Of a stretch of 35,220 bases of DNA, positions 7,456-17,551 are shown one piece after another. Source of the stretch: Mogibacterium sp. GTDB taxonomy: Bacteria; Bacillota; Clostridia; Peptostreptococcales; Anaerovoracaceae. Within the stretch, counting starts at the first letter, position 1. The number at the start of each line of letters is the position of its first letter. The DNA is taken from positions 135,294 to 170,513 of the forward strand of contig JAFRDH010000025.1 of assembly GCA_017403955.1 (NCBI GenBank), in the 5' to 3' direction. The translations under genes were made by a program, and so were the position numbers. The notes under the pieces are model-generated. The model had not been told where the DNA came from and did no database searches. It saw only the letters and a list, made by a program, of their open reading frames with translations.

Positions 7456-8742
7456 ATGGACATTAAACAATTACTTACCAAAACGAATAACGTCAAGAGG
7501 AGTTCTTACGTCTGGAACGCAATCAACGCGTGCGTTTCGGCGATGGTCTCGCCGCTGATCCTTATCGTGATCACAAGATCCAATCCGCAGGACCTCGAAG
7601 ATGCGGGGATTTTTTCTATAGCTTTTGCTGTAGCGAATCTTCTGCTCTTCCTCGGACAGTACGGGTTCAGAAGATTCCAGTCGTCAGACGTAAACGAGAG
7701 ATACAGTTTCGAAGAGTACTACGGGATCAGATTCATAACCTGTATCGCTATGATGGCCGCGGCTCTCGGGTATTGTATCTACGGGAGCATATTCAAAGCA
7801 TATTCGATGAAGAAGTTCTTCGTAATATTGCTTATCTGCGGACTCAAGCTGGTCCAGGCGTTCTCGGATGTTATCCACGGACGTATGCAGCAGCTGGGGA
7901 GACTGGATGTCGCGACCAAATCCTCGTGCACGAGATATATCTTTGAGATCGCTTCTTTCTGCATCGTATATATCATAACGCATGATCTTCTTCTGGCTTC
8001 GTGCGTATGCGTGGGAGTATCGGTCCTGGTATTTTTCATCACGTCATATAATGTCGGAAGAGACTATTGCAATTACAAGCCGAGCTATGAATGGCAGGCA
8101 ATGAAGCGCTTATTCATAGAAGGCTTCCCGCTTTTCCTGAGTCTTTTCCTCAATATGTATATAAGCAACGCTCCTAAGTACGCGATAGACACATACCTCA
8201 GTGAAGATATCCAGGCTCTCTACAATCTGGTATTCATGCCTGCATATGTGATCAGTCTGGTCGCTCACTTCATCTTTAACCCGATTCTTACGAGTTATGC
8301 AGAGGTGTGGGCAAAACGGGAATTCAGGAAGTTCCGCTATCTGGTCCTGAGGCAGTGCGCTGTTGTAACGGGCCTTACGGTGCTTGCGCTTGCAGTCGCA
8401 GCGACCATAGGGATCCCGGTCCTCTCGTGGATATACAGCGTCGATCTGTCGCAGTACAAATCAGATCTTTGTATCGTCGTTATCGGAGGAGGAATGCTTG
8501 CTTTCGCGACATTCTTCAACACGGTCATTACTATCGTAAGACTCCACAGGACGCTCCTTTACAGCTACGGAGCTACAGCACTCGCGGCACTTCTGTTATC
8601 TAAGTATTTCGTAGTGAATTACGGAATAACAGGAGCCGTGATCATGTACACTGTCCTGATGACGGGTCTTGCAATCATACTCGCAGTTATCACCTTCCTC
8701 AAGATTGGCAGAGAAACCAAGAAAGAAAGGCTACAGATATGA
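7456..8742 (+). CDS. Polysaccharide flippase (Wzx/MATE-like)
   Basis: The 428-residue protein is almost wholly hydrophobic with about twelve membrane segments. It begins with the amphipathic-then-helix pattern 'KRSSYVWNAINACVSAMVSPLILIVITR' (two parts joined) seen in polysaccharide-export flippases of the MOP superfamily. Such proteins move undecaprenyl-linked oligosaccharide units across the membrane. The neighbouring nucleotide-sugar and lipid-sugar genes support this role. ATG 7456 is the first start after a TATAAT and has no ribosome binding site. The purine-rich AAGAGGAG at 7494-7501 leads to no in-frame ATG until codon 30, which would cut into the first helix. Its last four bases overlap the start of rmlA (ATGA). 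Confidence 0.85.
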   Translation: MDIKQLLTKTNNVKRSSYVWNAINACVSAMVSPLILIVITRSNPQDLEDAGIFSIAFAVANLLLFLGQYGFRRFQSSDVNERYSFEEYYGIRFITCIAMMAAALGYCIYGSIFKAYSMKKFFVILLICGLKLVQAFSDVIHGRMQQLGRLDVATKSSCTRYIFEIASFCIVYIITHDLLLASCVCVGVSVLVFFITSYNVGRDYCNYKPSYEWQAMKRLFIEGFPLFLSLFLNMYISNAPKYAIDTYLSEDIQALYNLVFMPAYVISLVAHFIFNPILTSYAEVWAKREFRKFRYLVLRQCAVVTGLTVLALAVAATIGIPVLSWIYSVDLSQYKSDLCIVVIGGGMLAFATFFNTVITIVRLHRTLLYSYGATALAALLLSKYFVVNYGITGAVIMYTVLMTGLAIILAVITFLKIGRETKKERLQI

Positions 8743-9644
8743 AGGGAATCATACTCGCCGGAGGCGCCGGCACGCGGCTTTACCCGCTCACAATAGTTAC
8801 ATCCAAGCAGCTTCTCCCGGTTTATGACAAGCCGATGATCTATTACCCGCTCTCGACTCTGATGCTGGGTAAGATCAGAGAGGTGCTCATTATAAGTACT
8901 CCTGAGGACACACCACGTATCAGGCAGCTTCTGGGAGATGGTTCACAGTTCGGAATGGAGCTGTCGTATGCCGTCCAGGAAAAGCCTGAAGGTCTTGCAC
9001 AGGCATTTACTATAGGAAGAGAGTTCATCGGAGACTCTCCTTGCGCAATGGTTCTCGGAGACAATATTTTCTATGGAAACGGTCTCAACGCCAAGCTGAG
9101 AGCAGCCCGCAATGCAGCTGAGGCCGGCAAAGCAACGATCTTCGGCTACTACGTTGAGGACCCGAAGAGATTCGGCATCATGGAATTCGAGAAAACCGAC
9201 GAGGATAACGGACACGGGGTCCGGATCCTTTCAGTAGAAGAGAAGCCAAAAGAACCTAAGAGCAATTATGCTATCGTCGGACTGTATTTCTATCCTGCAG
9301 GTGTCAGCGATATGGCAGCAGAGGTAAAACCGAGCGCCAGGGGAGAGCTGGAGATCACGACTCTCAACGACATGTACCTCAAGCAGGACCGTCTCAACGG
9401 ACAGCTCCTCGGAAGAGGTTTTACCTGGATGGACGCAGGAACATTTGACAGCCTGCAGAAAGCGACAGATTTCGTTTCGATGATCGAGCAGTATCAGGGC
9501 ATGACCATTTCCGCACCTGAAGAAATCGCTTACCATCTCGGATGGATCGATGCAGAGGGGCTCAGAAATGCAGCAGCACGTTACGGCAAGAGCCCGTACG
9601 GAGACAGACTGCTCGCCGTACTCGAAGGTAAGGTCGTTATTTAA
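8739..9644 (+). CDS. rmlA: Glucose-1-phosphate thymidylyltransferase
   Basis: The 301-residue protein matches RmlA/RfbA over its full length. It has the nucleotide-binding 'GIILAGGAGTRLYPLT', 'SKQLLPVYDKPMIYYPL', 'QEKPEGLAQAF', the metal/sugar site 'LGDNIFYG', 'VEEKPKEPKSNYA' and 'GELEITTLN', then 'GFTWMDAGTFDSL'. It joins dTTP and glucose-1-phosphate to give dTDP-glucose, the first step to dTDP-rhamnose and related deoxysugars. It overlaps the flippase stop by four bases and is followed after 21 bases by rmlB. Neither rmlC nor rmlD is in the window, so either they lie elsewhere or the pathway leads to another dTDP sugar. Confidence 0.96.
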   Translation: MKGIILAGGAGTRLYPLTIVTSKQLLPVYDKPMIYYPLSTLMLGKIREVLIISTPEDTPRIRQLLGDGSQFGMELSYAVQEKPEGLAQAFTIGREFIGDSPCAMVLGDNIFYGNGLNAKLRAARNAAEAGKATIFGYYVEDPKRFGIMEFEKTDEDNGHGVRILSVEEKPKEPKSNYAIVGLYFYPAGVSDMAAEVKPSARGELEITTLNDMYLKQDRLNGQLLGRGFTWMDAGTFDSLQKATDFVSMIEQYQGMTISAPEEIAYHLGWIDAEGLRNAAARYGKSPYGDRLLAVLEGKVVI

Positions 9645-9665
9645 CATAAGAAAGGAAACTACACC

Positions 9666-10685
9666 ATGAAAATACTCGTTACCGGCGGCGCCGGATTTAT
9701 CGGCAGCAATTTCGTATTCTATGAGCGCGCAAAGCATCCTGAAGATGAGATCGTTGTTGTAGATGCGCTTACCTATGCCGGCAATCTCGAGACGCTCAAG
9801 AGCGTTATGGACGATCCGTGCTTCAAATTCGTCAAGGCGGATATTGCGGACAGAGACGCTATGGATGAGCTCTTCGACAAAGAAAGATTCGATGTCGTAG
9901 TCAATTTCGCGGCAGAATCTCATGTCGACAGATCGATCGAAGACCCGGGAATTTTCCTCAGGACCAATATCCTCGGAACTCAGGTGCTGATGGACGCTGC
10001 TCGCAAATACGGAGTCAAGAGATTCCATCAGGTAGGAACCGACGAAGTTTACGGAGACCTCCCGCTCGACAGGCCGGATCTCTTCTTCACAGAAGACATG
10101 CCGCTCACAGCATCGAGCCCGTATTCCGCATCCAAGGCTTCCGCAGACCTTCTGGTCATGGCTTATCACAGGACTTACGGACTGCCTGTTTCGATCAGCA
10201 GATGCTAGAACAACTACGGCCCGTATCAGGTCCCGGAGAAGCTGATCCCTCTTATGATAGCCAATGCGCTTGCTGACAAGCCTCTGCCTGTTTACGGTGA
10301 AGGACTGAATGTACGTGACTGGCTCTATGTAGAGGATCACTGCAAAGCGATCGACATGATCATCAGAGAAGGCCGCGTCGGAGAAGTCTACAACATCGGC
10401 GGACATAACGAGAAGGCTAATATAGACGTTGTAAAGACGATTCTCAGACAGCTCGGCAAACCTGAGAGCCTTATCACTTATGTAACGGATCGTAAGGGAC
10501 ACGATCTGAGATACGCTATCGATCCTGCCAAGATCCATGAGGAACTCGGCTGGCTGCCTGACACCAAGTTTGATGATGGTATCGCGCAGACTATCCAGTG
10601 GTACCTCGATAACGAAGACTGGTGGAAGAAGATAGTCAATGGGGAATATAGAGATTATTACGAGAAGATGTATGGAAACAGGTAA
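9666..10685 (+). pseudogene. rmlB: dTDP-glucose 4,6-dehydratase, interrupted by an in-frame TAG
   Basis: The reading frame matches RmlB/RfbB from 'KILVTGGAGFIGSNFVF' to '[21 protein letters not shown]', 340 codons, but codon 181 (10206-10208) is TAG. The stop falls in the conserved 'SRCSNNYGPYQ' segment, where the family has serine; one base change from TCG would explain it. Upstream are the NAD site, 'TDEVYGD' and 'SPYSASK' (catalytic Tyr/Lys); downstream is the substrate-binding half ('PEKLIPLMI', '[11 protein letters not shown]', '[11 protein letters not shown]'). The enzyme converts dTDP-glucose to dTDP-4-keto-6-deoxyglucose. The frame is otherwise intact on both sides, so this is a very recent mutation, a sequence error or a readthrough site. 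TAG is an ordinary stop elsewhere in the window, so genome-wide recoding is unlikely. Confidence 0.9.
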
Positions 10686-13671
10686 ACATTTCCGCGAGGG
10701 AATCGACGAGATCGAACTAAAACTGAATAAAAAGCCAGGTCTGTTCAAACAGATACTGATCTATACGATCATGTTCCTGATCACTGCAGCAGGAGCATAC
10801 GCATTCTTTATTCTGGGCAAGTCTACTTTCCTGAAGGCTGCTGCAGGCGGCAATAAAGACGGGATAGCACAGATCTATCCGTCTTACGTTGCGGTCAAGC
10901 ATCTTGTTCAGGGGCTGATCGCAGGACAGGGCATGAGCGGCTGGAACTGGAGCATCGGACTTGGCGGCGAGAACTGGAACATGTTCGCGGCCAAGCTCGC
11001 AAATCCGTTCACTTACCTTATAATCGCCGCGCCGGATGATAAGATCGACCTCAGCTATACTTTGGTGGCTGTGTTCAAACAGTACTGCGCAGGACTTACT
11101 TTCATGTTATTCGGCAGGAAAGTGGGCTTCGATCACAGACAGAATATCATGGGCGGAATGTGCTACGCATTCTCGATGTGGATGTTCATGACAGCTACTG
11201 CCCAGAGCGGTTTTGATACCGCTGCGATACTCTTCCCGCTGCTTGTACTCGGCGCAGAGAAGATCATAGAGAACGAATCACCGCTTCTCTTTATTCTGAC
11301 GGTGTTCTTCTTCCTGACGTCCGGAGTCGTCTGGGGCTATGCCGCCGGCATAATGATCGTTATTTACTATTTTGTCCGCAGCATCATTTCAGGTAAGCTC
11401 AGAGACTTCCCGCATTTCGGCAAAACTACGGGATTATACATCCTCAGCGGTATCGCAGGAATCCTGATCGCGGCGGCATTCGTTGCGGAGATCCTGCTCA
11501 GCATGACAAGCGCTACGACGGACACAGGTTCCGGCAAGCAGGCATGGTTCACGCTCAGGCAGTATATCGGAGTGCCGATCGCTTTATATAAGGCAGCTCA
11601 GACCGGAGCGCCTTCATACAGCGCGATAGGACTTCCGATCATCGGCGTCATGATGATGCCTCTGATGATCCCGGGGATCTTTAAGAAAAAACCGCAGGCT
11701 TTCATGGCTGTAGCGTGTCTTGTGGGGACGCAGATCCCGGCTGTATGCAGATTGTTCAACGGGCTCAGCTATCCGTCAGGAAGATGGTTCTTCATGGTCG
11801 CGTTCTTCGTGACATGGGCAGCGATCGAGAATCTGACTATGGATACTTTCAGGTCTGTGTGGAAATGTCTGGTGATGGAGCTGTGGGTGCTGCTCACGGC
11901 AGGATGGGTCATCTATACGTATATCCCGATGGGGATGTCAGGCAAGAAAACTGCATTCACCGCAGCCTGCGGTATCCTGTTCGCGACATTTATCGTCATC
12001 GTCGGGCATATCAAGGCAAGAGAAGAATACAAAGAGAGTCAGGGACTGCCGCTCAGCAGCGGTTTTGCCGGTCTGATCAGGAAGTCCGCAGTGCTCCTTA
12101 TCGCTCTTGCGGTCATGGCGGATATCGTTGAAATAGAAACGATCGGTTCTTTCACTCGTGCAATGGACGGAGTCCCGGGCTATTCACATGTCGGAGAGGC
12201 TTATTCCGGAATCATGGCAACACCTGAGACCGCTGTTCCGGAGATCCAGGCAGCCGACCCGGATTTCTACAGATCCGATCAGGTGGATGGCTATTACGGT
12301 ATCAGGACATCAGGGGCCAAGGTCAACGAGAACATAATGTTCAATACGAGATCTGTTTATACCTGCTTCTCATCGGCCCCAAGCGCATGGCATGAATACA
12401 ACAAGGCTGTCGGCAATGCTGCAGGCAACTACCGCAGGACGCTGATCGCTTCGAATGACAACCGCGCGATGCTCGACTACCTCACAGGCGTTAAGTATTT
12501 TGTTGGAAAGTCTGAAAACGATACCAAGAAAAATCACGCTTCGCTCTACGTCCCGTTCGGATACGAAAGAGTCGAAGATGTAAACGGCTACGAAGTTTAC
12601 AAGAATAAGTACTGCATGGGACTCGGTACGACATATGATAAGTACATCACCGAGGAAGAGTTCTTCAAGTACCCGGTAGAAGTACGTGAGCAGGTCCTCA
12701 TGCAGGCTGCAGTTCTTCCGGAACGCTATCACGAAAATACTGAGAAAATCGGCAACGTCAAGCATGCGACAACAGATGACATCAAGCTCAAAGTCAATGA
12801 AGTCGACTACAAGATGGAAGCCGTAAAGAAATGTGAGATCGATCCGGATGCCAGGCAGATCACAGTATTCAATCTCGCAGAAGTCGTTGACGGCAAAGAA
12901 GAAAAGACTTCCGGCAAGTTCAACATAACTCTGCCGGAGATCAAGAACAGCCAGGTCATCCTCGCGTTCGAGAATTTCCGCCGTCAGGAATTGAACTATG
13001 ATGACACAGCAATGCTGTTCTACGGAAAAGTTCCTGAATGGAAAAACCAGAGTCTGCTGGCAAAGATCAGGAGAAAATCCTTCAAGGACAACACCGGATT
13101 CAAGATCACAGCCAAAATCAGCCAGAACGGCAGCAAGAAGGGCGCGAAGTGCGAGGCAGGCGGTGTAAGAAGTTTCAATGATATCGACACCTACGACCTC
13201 AATCTCGGCTACTTTGATACACTTTCCGGCGATGTAACAGTACAAATCTCGAATCACGGATACTACACCTACGATGCCATCAAAGTCTATGCGATCCCGA
13301 TGGATGGTTACGAAAAGAACGCTGCAAAGCTCGACGCCGCCAGCTACAAGATCGAGAACTGGGATAACGATTACGTGAATGGTACTGTCAACAATGAAGA
13401 AGACAGGATCCTGTATCTGTCCATTCTGAGAAATCCGGGATGGCACATATATATCGACGGTGAGAAGGCACACAAGATCAAGGACGTCAACATTTCGTTC
13501 ATCGGAGCGATGGTGCCTGCAGGAAGTCACCAGGTCGAACTGGTTTATGAGTATCCATACCAGAGGCTCATCTTCGGAGCGATGGGTGCAGGCGTGATAC
13601 TGATGCTCGTTCTCGTGATCCGTTATCACGTCAGACGCAGGAAAAACAAAGCAGAATCTGCGGAATATTAA
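10672..13671 (+). CDS. YfhO-family large membrane protein
   Basis: This is a 999-residue polytopic protein. A short basic N-terminus leads into about a dozen hydrophobic helices over residues ~30-500, an extracytoplasmic region (~510-960), one more helix ('[20 protein letters not shown]') and a basic tail. The early loop '[18 protein letters not shown]' and overall plan fit YfhO proteins, GT-C-like membrane proteins linked to glycosylation of lipoteichoic acid or other wall polymers. The late '[20 protein letters not shown]' and '[15 protein letters not shown]' are typical of the family's C-terminal beta domain. I chose ATG 10672 (overlapping rmlB by 14 bases, with GAGAAG upstream) over ATG 10639, which overlaps much more. 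The substrate is unknown. Confidence 0.8.
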   Translation: METGKHFREGIDEIELKLNKKPGLFKQILIYTIMFLITAAGAYAFFILGKSTFLKAAAGGNKDGIAQIYPSYVAVKHLVQGLIAGQGMSGWNWSIGLGGENWNMFAAKLANPFTYLIIAAPDDKIDLSYTLVAVFKQYCAGLTFMLFGRKVGFDHRQNIMGGMCYAFSMWMFMTATAQSGFDTAAILFPLLVLGAEKIIENESPLLFILTVFFFLTSGVVWGYAAGIMIVIYYFVRSIISGKLRDFPHFGKTTGLYILSGIAGILIAAAFVAEILLSMTSATTDTGSGKQAWFTLRQYIGVPIALYKAAQTGAPSYSAIGLPIIGVMMMPLMIPGIFKKKPQAFMAVACLVGTQIPAVCRLFNGLSYPSGRWFFMVAFFVTWAAIENLTMDTFRSVWKCLVMELWVLLTAGWVIYTYIPMGMSGKKTAFTAACGILFATFIVIVGHIKAREEYKESQGLPLSSGFAGLIRKSAVLLIALAVMADIVEIETIGSFTRAMDGVPGYSHVGEAYSGIMATPETAVPEIQAADPDFYRSDQVDGYYGIRTSGAKVNENIMFNTRSVYTCFSSAPSAWHEYNKAVGNAAGNYRRTLIASNDNRAMLDYLTGVKYFVGKSENDTKKNHASLYVPFGYERVEDVNGYEVYKNKYCMGLGTTYDKYITEEEFFKYPVEVREQVLMQAAVLPERYHENTEKIGNVKHATTDDIKLKVNEVDYKMEAVKKCEIDPDARQITVFNLAEVVDGKEEKTSGKFNITLPEIKNSQVILAFENFRRQELNYDDTAMLFYGKVPEWKNQSLLAKIRRKSFKDNTGFKITAKISQNGSKKGAKCEAGGVRSFNDIDTYDLNLGYFDTLSGDVTVQISNHGYYTYDAIKVYAIPMDGYEKNAAKLDAASYKIENWDNDYVNGTVNNEEDRILYLSILRNPGWHIYIDGEKAHKIKDVNISFIGAMVPAGSHQVELVYEYPYQRLIFGAMGAGVILMLVLVIRYHVRRRKNKAESAEY

Positions 13672-13822
13672 TAATTATTAAAGATGAATAGTTATTAAGC
13701 TAAGTCATTTCTGTTTCATAATCATTATAAAATAACAATTACCGAGAGTATTATGAGCAGACATGACATGAATCTATCTTGATGAGTGAAAAGTCTGACT
13801 TTGAGAAAAAGGAAGTGCAATC

Positions 13823-15052
13823 ATGAAAGATAGAAATAATATCAAAAGAATCGCAGCCCTGTTGCTCTCTTTTGTTATGACTCTTTCAATGTCCGGCTTC
13901 GCATTCACAGAAGTTTTCGCAGATGATACAGAGGATATTGAACCGATAACGAGAAGAACAATAAGTGTCAAATCGATCGATGACCCGAGTCTGGTCCGCA
14001 AGAGCGGCAAAGCGATCAATCTCAGGTCGATGCTCGGCGAGAAAGACACAGGATACAGCGTCGTTCAGGGGAGCTGCACAGACGGAAAGTATGCATATTA
14101 TATGATGGTTTCCAGTGCAAATCAGAAGGGCAGAGTTCTCAAGGTAAGGATGTCGGACCGCAAGGTCGTAGGCAAGTCTAAAGCCCTGGATGTGAACCAC
14201 GGCAATGGAATGTGCTATGACTCAAAGCGTGACCGCCTCGTTATCGTTACATATTATTCTTCACGAAAACTCCTCGTGTTCGTCGATGCAAAGACACTTG
14301 AACTTCAGAAGACTGCAAAAGTCAAGTTCAAATATTATAACGAAGAGAACGATGAGAAATATGAAGATAACACTGTAAACGCAGCTGACCGCAAGAGAGG
14401 TCTGACTGCTATTGCGTATAATGCCCGTTATGATTGTTATGTTGGAATGGAGAGCGGCTTTCATGATATTATTATCTACAATGCCGAGACTCTCCAGGCG
14501 ATCGGCAAGGCAAACACCAAGGTAACTGAAAAATATCCAGGTGTATGGCAGTCAATGGACGCTGACGATCAGTATGTTTACTATGTTCTCAGCAGATATA
14601 ACGGTTCGCAGCCTTATAACATCATTCTGTGTCTGGACTGGCACAGTGAAAACCTCGAGCCGGTCCGCAAGGGCGAGAAGAAGTTTATCGAAGAGGCATG
14701 GTATTGCGGCAAGCAGAGCGATCCTGAGAAGAGAACAGGAACGCCTTCAAGGGTGATACGTGTCAACACTCCGTACGAGATCGAAAGCCTTTACCATACA
14801 ACTGACAGCAAGACCGGACAGCATCACTTCTATCTGTCCGAATACCACAGCTCGCCGAAATACGGCTGGGTGACCAAGAAGGTCAAGTGGAAAAAGGTCA
14901 AGAAAAAAGTAAAATGGAAAAAGGTCAAGAAGAACGGCAAGTGGAAGTGGAAATATAAAAAGAAAAAGGTCTGGAAATATAAGAAAGTAAGGAGATGGCA
15001 GCAGGTCGGTATCAACAGGGACGACAATGTCTACGATATTGGAGTATTCTGA
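13823..15052 (+). CDS. Secreted beta-propeller-like protein with Lys/Trp/Val-rich insertion
   Basis: The 409-residue protein has a signal peptide: basic start, hydrophobic core 'IAALLLSFVMTLSMSGFAF', and likely cleavage after 'VFA' near residue 33. The body contains repeated strand-like units such as 'YSVVQGSCTDGKYAYYMM' and 'YDSKRDRLVIVTYYSSRKLLVF', which suggests a propeller-like sensor or binding domain; I do not recognise a named family. Residues 349-392 are an extraordinary run of Lys, Trp, Tyr and Val (KVKWKK repeats) placed just before the last strand 'DDNVYDIGVF'. The strong positive charge suggests electrostatic attachment to teichoic acid or other anionic wall polymer. The start has AAAAAGGAAG upstream, and 151 AT-rich bases precede it. 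Confidence 0.75.
   Translation: MKDRNNIKRIAALLLSFVMTLSMSGFAFTEVFADDTEDIEPITRRTISVKSIDDPSLVRKSGKAINLRSMLGEKDTGYSVVQGSCTDGKYAYYMMVSSANQKGRVLKVRMSDRKVVGKSKALDVNHGNGMCYDSKRDRLVIVTYYSSRKLLVFVDAKTLELQKTAKVKFKYYNEENDEKYEDNTVNAADRKRGLTAIAYNARYDCYVGMESGFHDIIIYNAETLQAIGKANTKVTEKYPGVWQSMDADDQYVYYVLSRYNGSQPYNIILCLDWHSENLEPVRKGEKKFIEEAWYCGKQSDPEKRTGTPSRVIRVNTPYEIESLYHTTDSKTGQHHFYLSEYHSSPKYGWVTKKVKWKKVKKKVKWKKVKKNGKWKWKYKKKKVWKYKKVRRWQQVGINRDDNVYDIGVF
14867..14998 (+). repeat. Purine-rich coding repeat (KVKWKK units)
   Basis: This stretch is almost entirely A and G on the plus strand, built from imperfect units around AAGGTCAAGTGGAAAAAG. It encodes the Lys/Trp tail. The close similarity between adjacent units suggests expansion by slippage or unequal recombination. 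Confidence 0.8.
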
Positions 15053-15087
15053 TGCCGGCTGCGGCAACAGCTCCCAATTAAAAACTG

Positions 15088-16248
15088 ATGGTATTTACAT
15101 TTTATTTAAGAAGAGTAATAGAGGCGCTTTTGATCGGAACTGCAGTGTCAGCTCTTATGACCCCGGTCAGCATCAAGCTTGCTTATAAGCTGGATGTTAT
15201 CGACAGACCGCGTGACGACAGGCGAGTTCATGACAGGCCGATACCAAGATTCGGAGGGCTTGCGATTTTCTGCGGATCTATGGTGGCAATGATCATACCG
15301 GCCACGATGAACAGCAACATCAGGATCGCGATGATCGGAGGTACTCTGATGTATCTGCTCGGTGTATGGGATGATATCAAGGACCTGCGTCCGATCGTCA
15401 AATTCACAGGGCAGGTCGCGATCGCTTCTCTGATGTTCGCAATGGGCATCAGGATCCGGTTCATCAACACCATCCTGGCACCGACTCTGGCAAATCCGAA
15501 GGCGATCGTATTTTTCAGCACGGGACTTGCGTATCTGATCACAGTCCTGTGGATCGTCGGTATCACCAACGCAGTTAATCTGATGGACGGTCTTGACGGA
15601 CTTGCTGCAGGATGTACAGCGATCATGGCGCTTTCCCTTGCGTATGTTGCATATATCCATGGAATAAGGCTCGGAATGATGCCTGTATGTGTAGCACTTG
15701 TAGCGATTGCAGGAGGATGTCTCGGATTCCTGCCGTACAATTTCTCCCCCGCGAAAACCTTCATGGGCGACGGGGGCGCCTTGTACTTGGGCTACATGAT
15801 AGCGGTGCTTTCTGTCATATCACCTCTTAAGAGAGCGACGATGGTAGGAGCGATCATTCCTATGCTGGTTCTTGCTGTGCCGATTTTCGACACAGTTTTT
15901 GCCATGGTAAGGAGACTTGCGCGTCAGGAATCGATCATGAAGGCGGACAAAGGGCATCTGCACCACCACCTCATGGCTGCAGGTTTCGGACAGAGACGTT
16001 CGGTACTGATCATGTACGGCATCGTTGGTATCATGGGTGTCGTAGCAGTTCTCATAAGCCGCAGCTTATACAAAGACGCATTCTTCCTGGCTATGATCGC
16101 GATGCTTTATCTGGGCATTATAGTCATACCGAAACAGCCTAAGAAGGATCTGATGAGCATAATCACATATGATACTGCAGGAAGCCACAACAAAGAAGAC
16201 AACAGTAAAGAGGACTTAGATGGCACAGACGACAAACAAGAAAAATAG
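15088..16248 (+). CDS. Undecaprenyl-phosphate GlcNAc-1-phosphate transferase (TagO/WecA type)
   Basis: The 386-residue membrane protein has about ten hydrophobic helices and the MraY/WecA signatures. These are D95-D96 in 'GVWDDIKDL', 'NLMDGLDGLAAG' near 164-175, 'FMGDGGALYLGY', and 'KGHLHHHL' carrying the histidine motif. It links a sugar-1-phosphate, normally GlcNAc, to undecaprenyl phosphate, the committed step for wall teichoic acid or related polymers. The hydrophilic C-terminal ~35 residues (Lys/Asp/Glu-rich) are probably cytosolic. No good ribosome binding site precedes ATG 15088; the frame has no better upstream start. Its 3' end overlaps the LCP gene by 29 bases, an operonic link between polymer initiation and polymer attachment. 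Confidence 0.92.
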   Translation: MVFTFYLRRVIEALLIGTAVSALMTPVSIKLAYKLDVIDRPRDDRRVHDRPIPRFGGLAIFCGSMVAMIIPATMNSNIRIAMIGGTLMYLLGVWDDIKDLRPIVKFTGQVAIASLMFAMGIRIRFINTILAPTLANPKAIVFFSTGLAYLITVLWIVGITNAVNLMDGLDGLAAGCTAIMALSLAYVAYIHGIRLGMMPVCVALVAIAGGCLGFLPYNFSPAKTFMGDGGALYLGYMIAVLSVISPLKRATMVGAIIPMLVLAVPIFDTVFAMVRRLARQESIMKADKGHLHHHLMAAGFGQRRSVLIMYGIVGIMGVVAVLISRSLYKDAFFLAMIAMLYLGIIVIPKQPKKDLMSIITYDTAGSHNKEDNSKEDLDGTDDKQEK

Positions 16249-17515
16249 AAAACCATCAATATTCTTTCCATCTTTAGTAATATATAAAATACTTGTGATC
16301 GTGATGCTGCTGGTCGCTATCGGTTTTCTTGCTATGATGACCGTAGTGAAAGCCCTCCCGTCTAATATTACTATGCCTCTGGTCGGAATAATGGTCGCGA
16401 TGCTCATCATTGCTTCCATCCTCCTGGCGAGAAGAAACAGATTCATGAGATTCCTCGGAATTATCGTGGCTGCTGCATTCATCGCTGTCTACGGCCTCGG
16501 CATCCACTACCTGACATCGACTTATGCCATGTTCTCTAACATTGCGTCAGAGTCATCAGGAGTATCGCCGCAGAGCGGAAAGGATGTCACGCAGGAAGCG
16601 TTCAATGTATATATTTCCGGAATCGATCAGTGGACTGTCGAGAGAGGCTACGACCTTGAGAGAAGTGACGTCAACATGATCGTCACAGTCTGCCCGTCGA
16701 CAAGAAAAGTTTTGCTGACTTCGATCCCGAGAGACGCTTACGTTCCTCTTCACAGGACCGGAACGATGGACAAACTGACGCATACCGGCATCTACGGTAT
16801 CGATGAGACACTGAATTCAGTCGAAGACTGGATCCATATCCCGATGGATTATTATGTCAAAGTCAACTTTAACGCATGCGTCCATATCGTCGATGCGATC
16901 GGCGGGATCGATGTCAAATCCCCTAAGAAGTTCAAATCCAAGATCTCGAGATACAGATATAAGAAGGGCTGGAACCACCTCAACGGCAAGCAGGCTCTCT
17001 ATTATGCAAGAGAACGTAAGGCTTTCAAGGGCGAGGACCAGCTGAGAGTCAAGAATCAGCAGCAAGTAATGGAGGCGGTTCTCAAGAAGATGATGTCATC
17101 CTCCACGCTGCTCACCAGTTACGGCGAGATCATGAAGACGCTCGGTGATGAGATGGAGACCAATATGCCTCAGTCAGATATCGAGGCACTCATCAGGATG
17201 CAGCTCTCAGATCTTGGCGTCTGGGACATCCAGAGCCAGAGAATGTCGGGCGAGTATGAAATGGAGATCGTTGCTTCGATGGATCCGAGCAACAAATATC
17301 AGGTGCTCAAGGTCGATCCGAAGGTCTTCGATGAATGTCTTGAAGGAATCGACAAAGTCATGAATCCTACAGAAGAGGAGATCCAGGCGACCATCGAGAA
17401 TAAGAAGAAGGCCAATCTGATGAATTTCATCAACAGTCTGAGAGGCAAAACATCCAAAGATGACAGTGAAGAAAGTGAAGAAGGCGAGGCTGCCGGAGAA
17501 GAAGCTGCAAACTGA
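16220..17515 (+). CDS. LytR-CpsA-Psr (LCP) family wall-polymer ligase
   Basis: The 431-residue protein begins with a short cytosolic arm and three hydrophobic helices (roughly 20-45, 50-68 and 75-95). An extracytoplasmic LCP domain follows, with 'ISGIDQWTVERGYDLERSD' leading to 'DVNMIVTVCPSTRKVLLTSI' and then 'PRDAYVPL'. The pyrophosphate-lipid binding region 'DYYVKVNFNACVHIVDAIGG' and the late arginines in 'ALYYARERKAF' and 'DQLRVKNQQQVMEAVL' are also present. LCP enzymes transfer polymers such as teichoic acid from undecaprenyl pyrophosphate to peptidoglycan. Three N-terminal helices instead of one is a recognised variant. The C-terminus is acidic (Glu/Ser/Ala-rich, ~30 residues). It overlaps the TagO/WecA-type gene. 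Confidence 0.93.
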   Translation: MAQTTNKKNRKPSIFFPSLVIYKILVIVMLLVAIGFLAMMTVVKALPSNITMPLVGIMVAMLIIASILLARRNRFMRFLGIIVAAAFIAVYGLGIHYLTSTYAMFSNIASESSGVSPQSGKDVTQEAFNVYISGIDQWTVERGYDLERSDVNMIVTVCPSTRKVLLTSIPRDAYVPLHRTGTMDKLTHTGIYGIDETLNSVEDWIHIPMDYYVKVNFNACVHIVDAIGGIDVKSPKKFKSKISRYRYKKGWNHLNGKQALYYARERKAFKGEDQLRVKNQQQVMEAVLKKMMSSSTLLTSYGEIMKTLGDEMETNMPQSDIEALIRMQLSDLGVWDIQSQRMSGEYEMEIVASMDPSNKYQVLKVDPKVFDECLEGIDKVMNPTEEEIQATIENKKKANLMNFINSLRGKTSKDDSEESEEGEAAGEEAAN

Positions 17516-17551
17516 TTCTTGCACGGCATCTTTCCGGTGATCAGTTAAATA

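Noticed and set aside
9231-10748. 505-residue minus-strand ORF opposite rmlA and rmlB
   Set aside because: It lies antisense to two well-identified genes and shows no recognisable motif. Its length reflects codon bias of the sense genes.
12370-13629. 419-residue minus-strand ORF opposite the YfhO-like gene
   Set aside because: It is a shadow of the sense frame, with Ile/Val/Asp-rich composition and no start signal.
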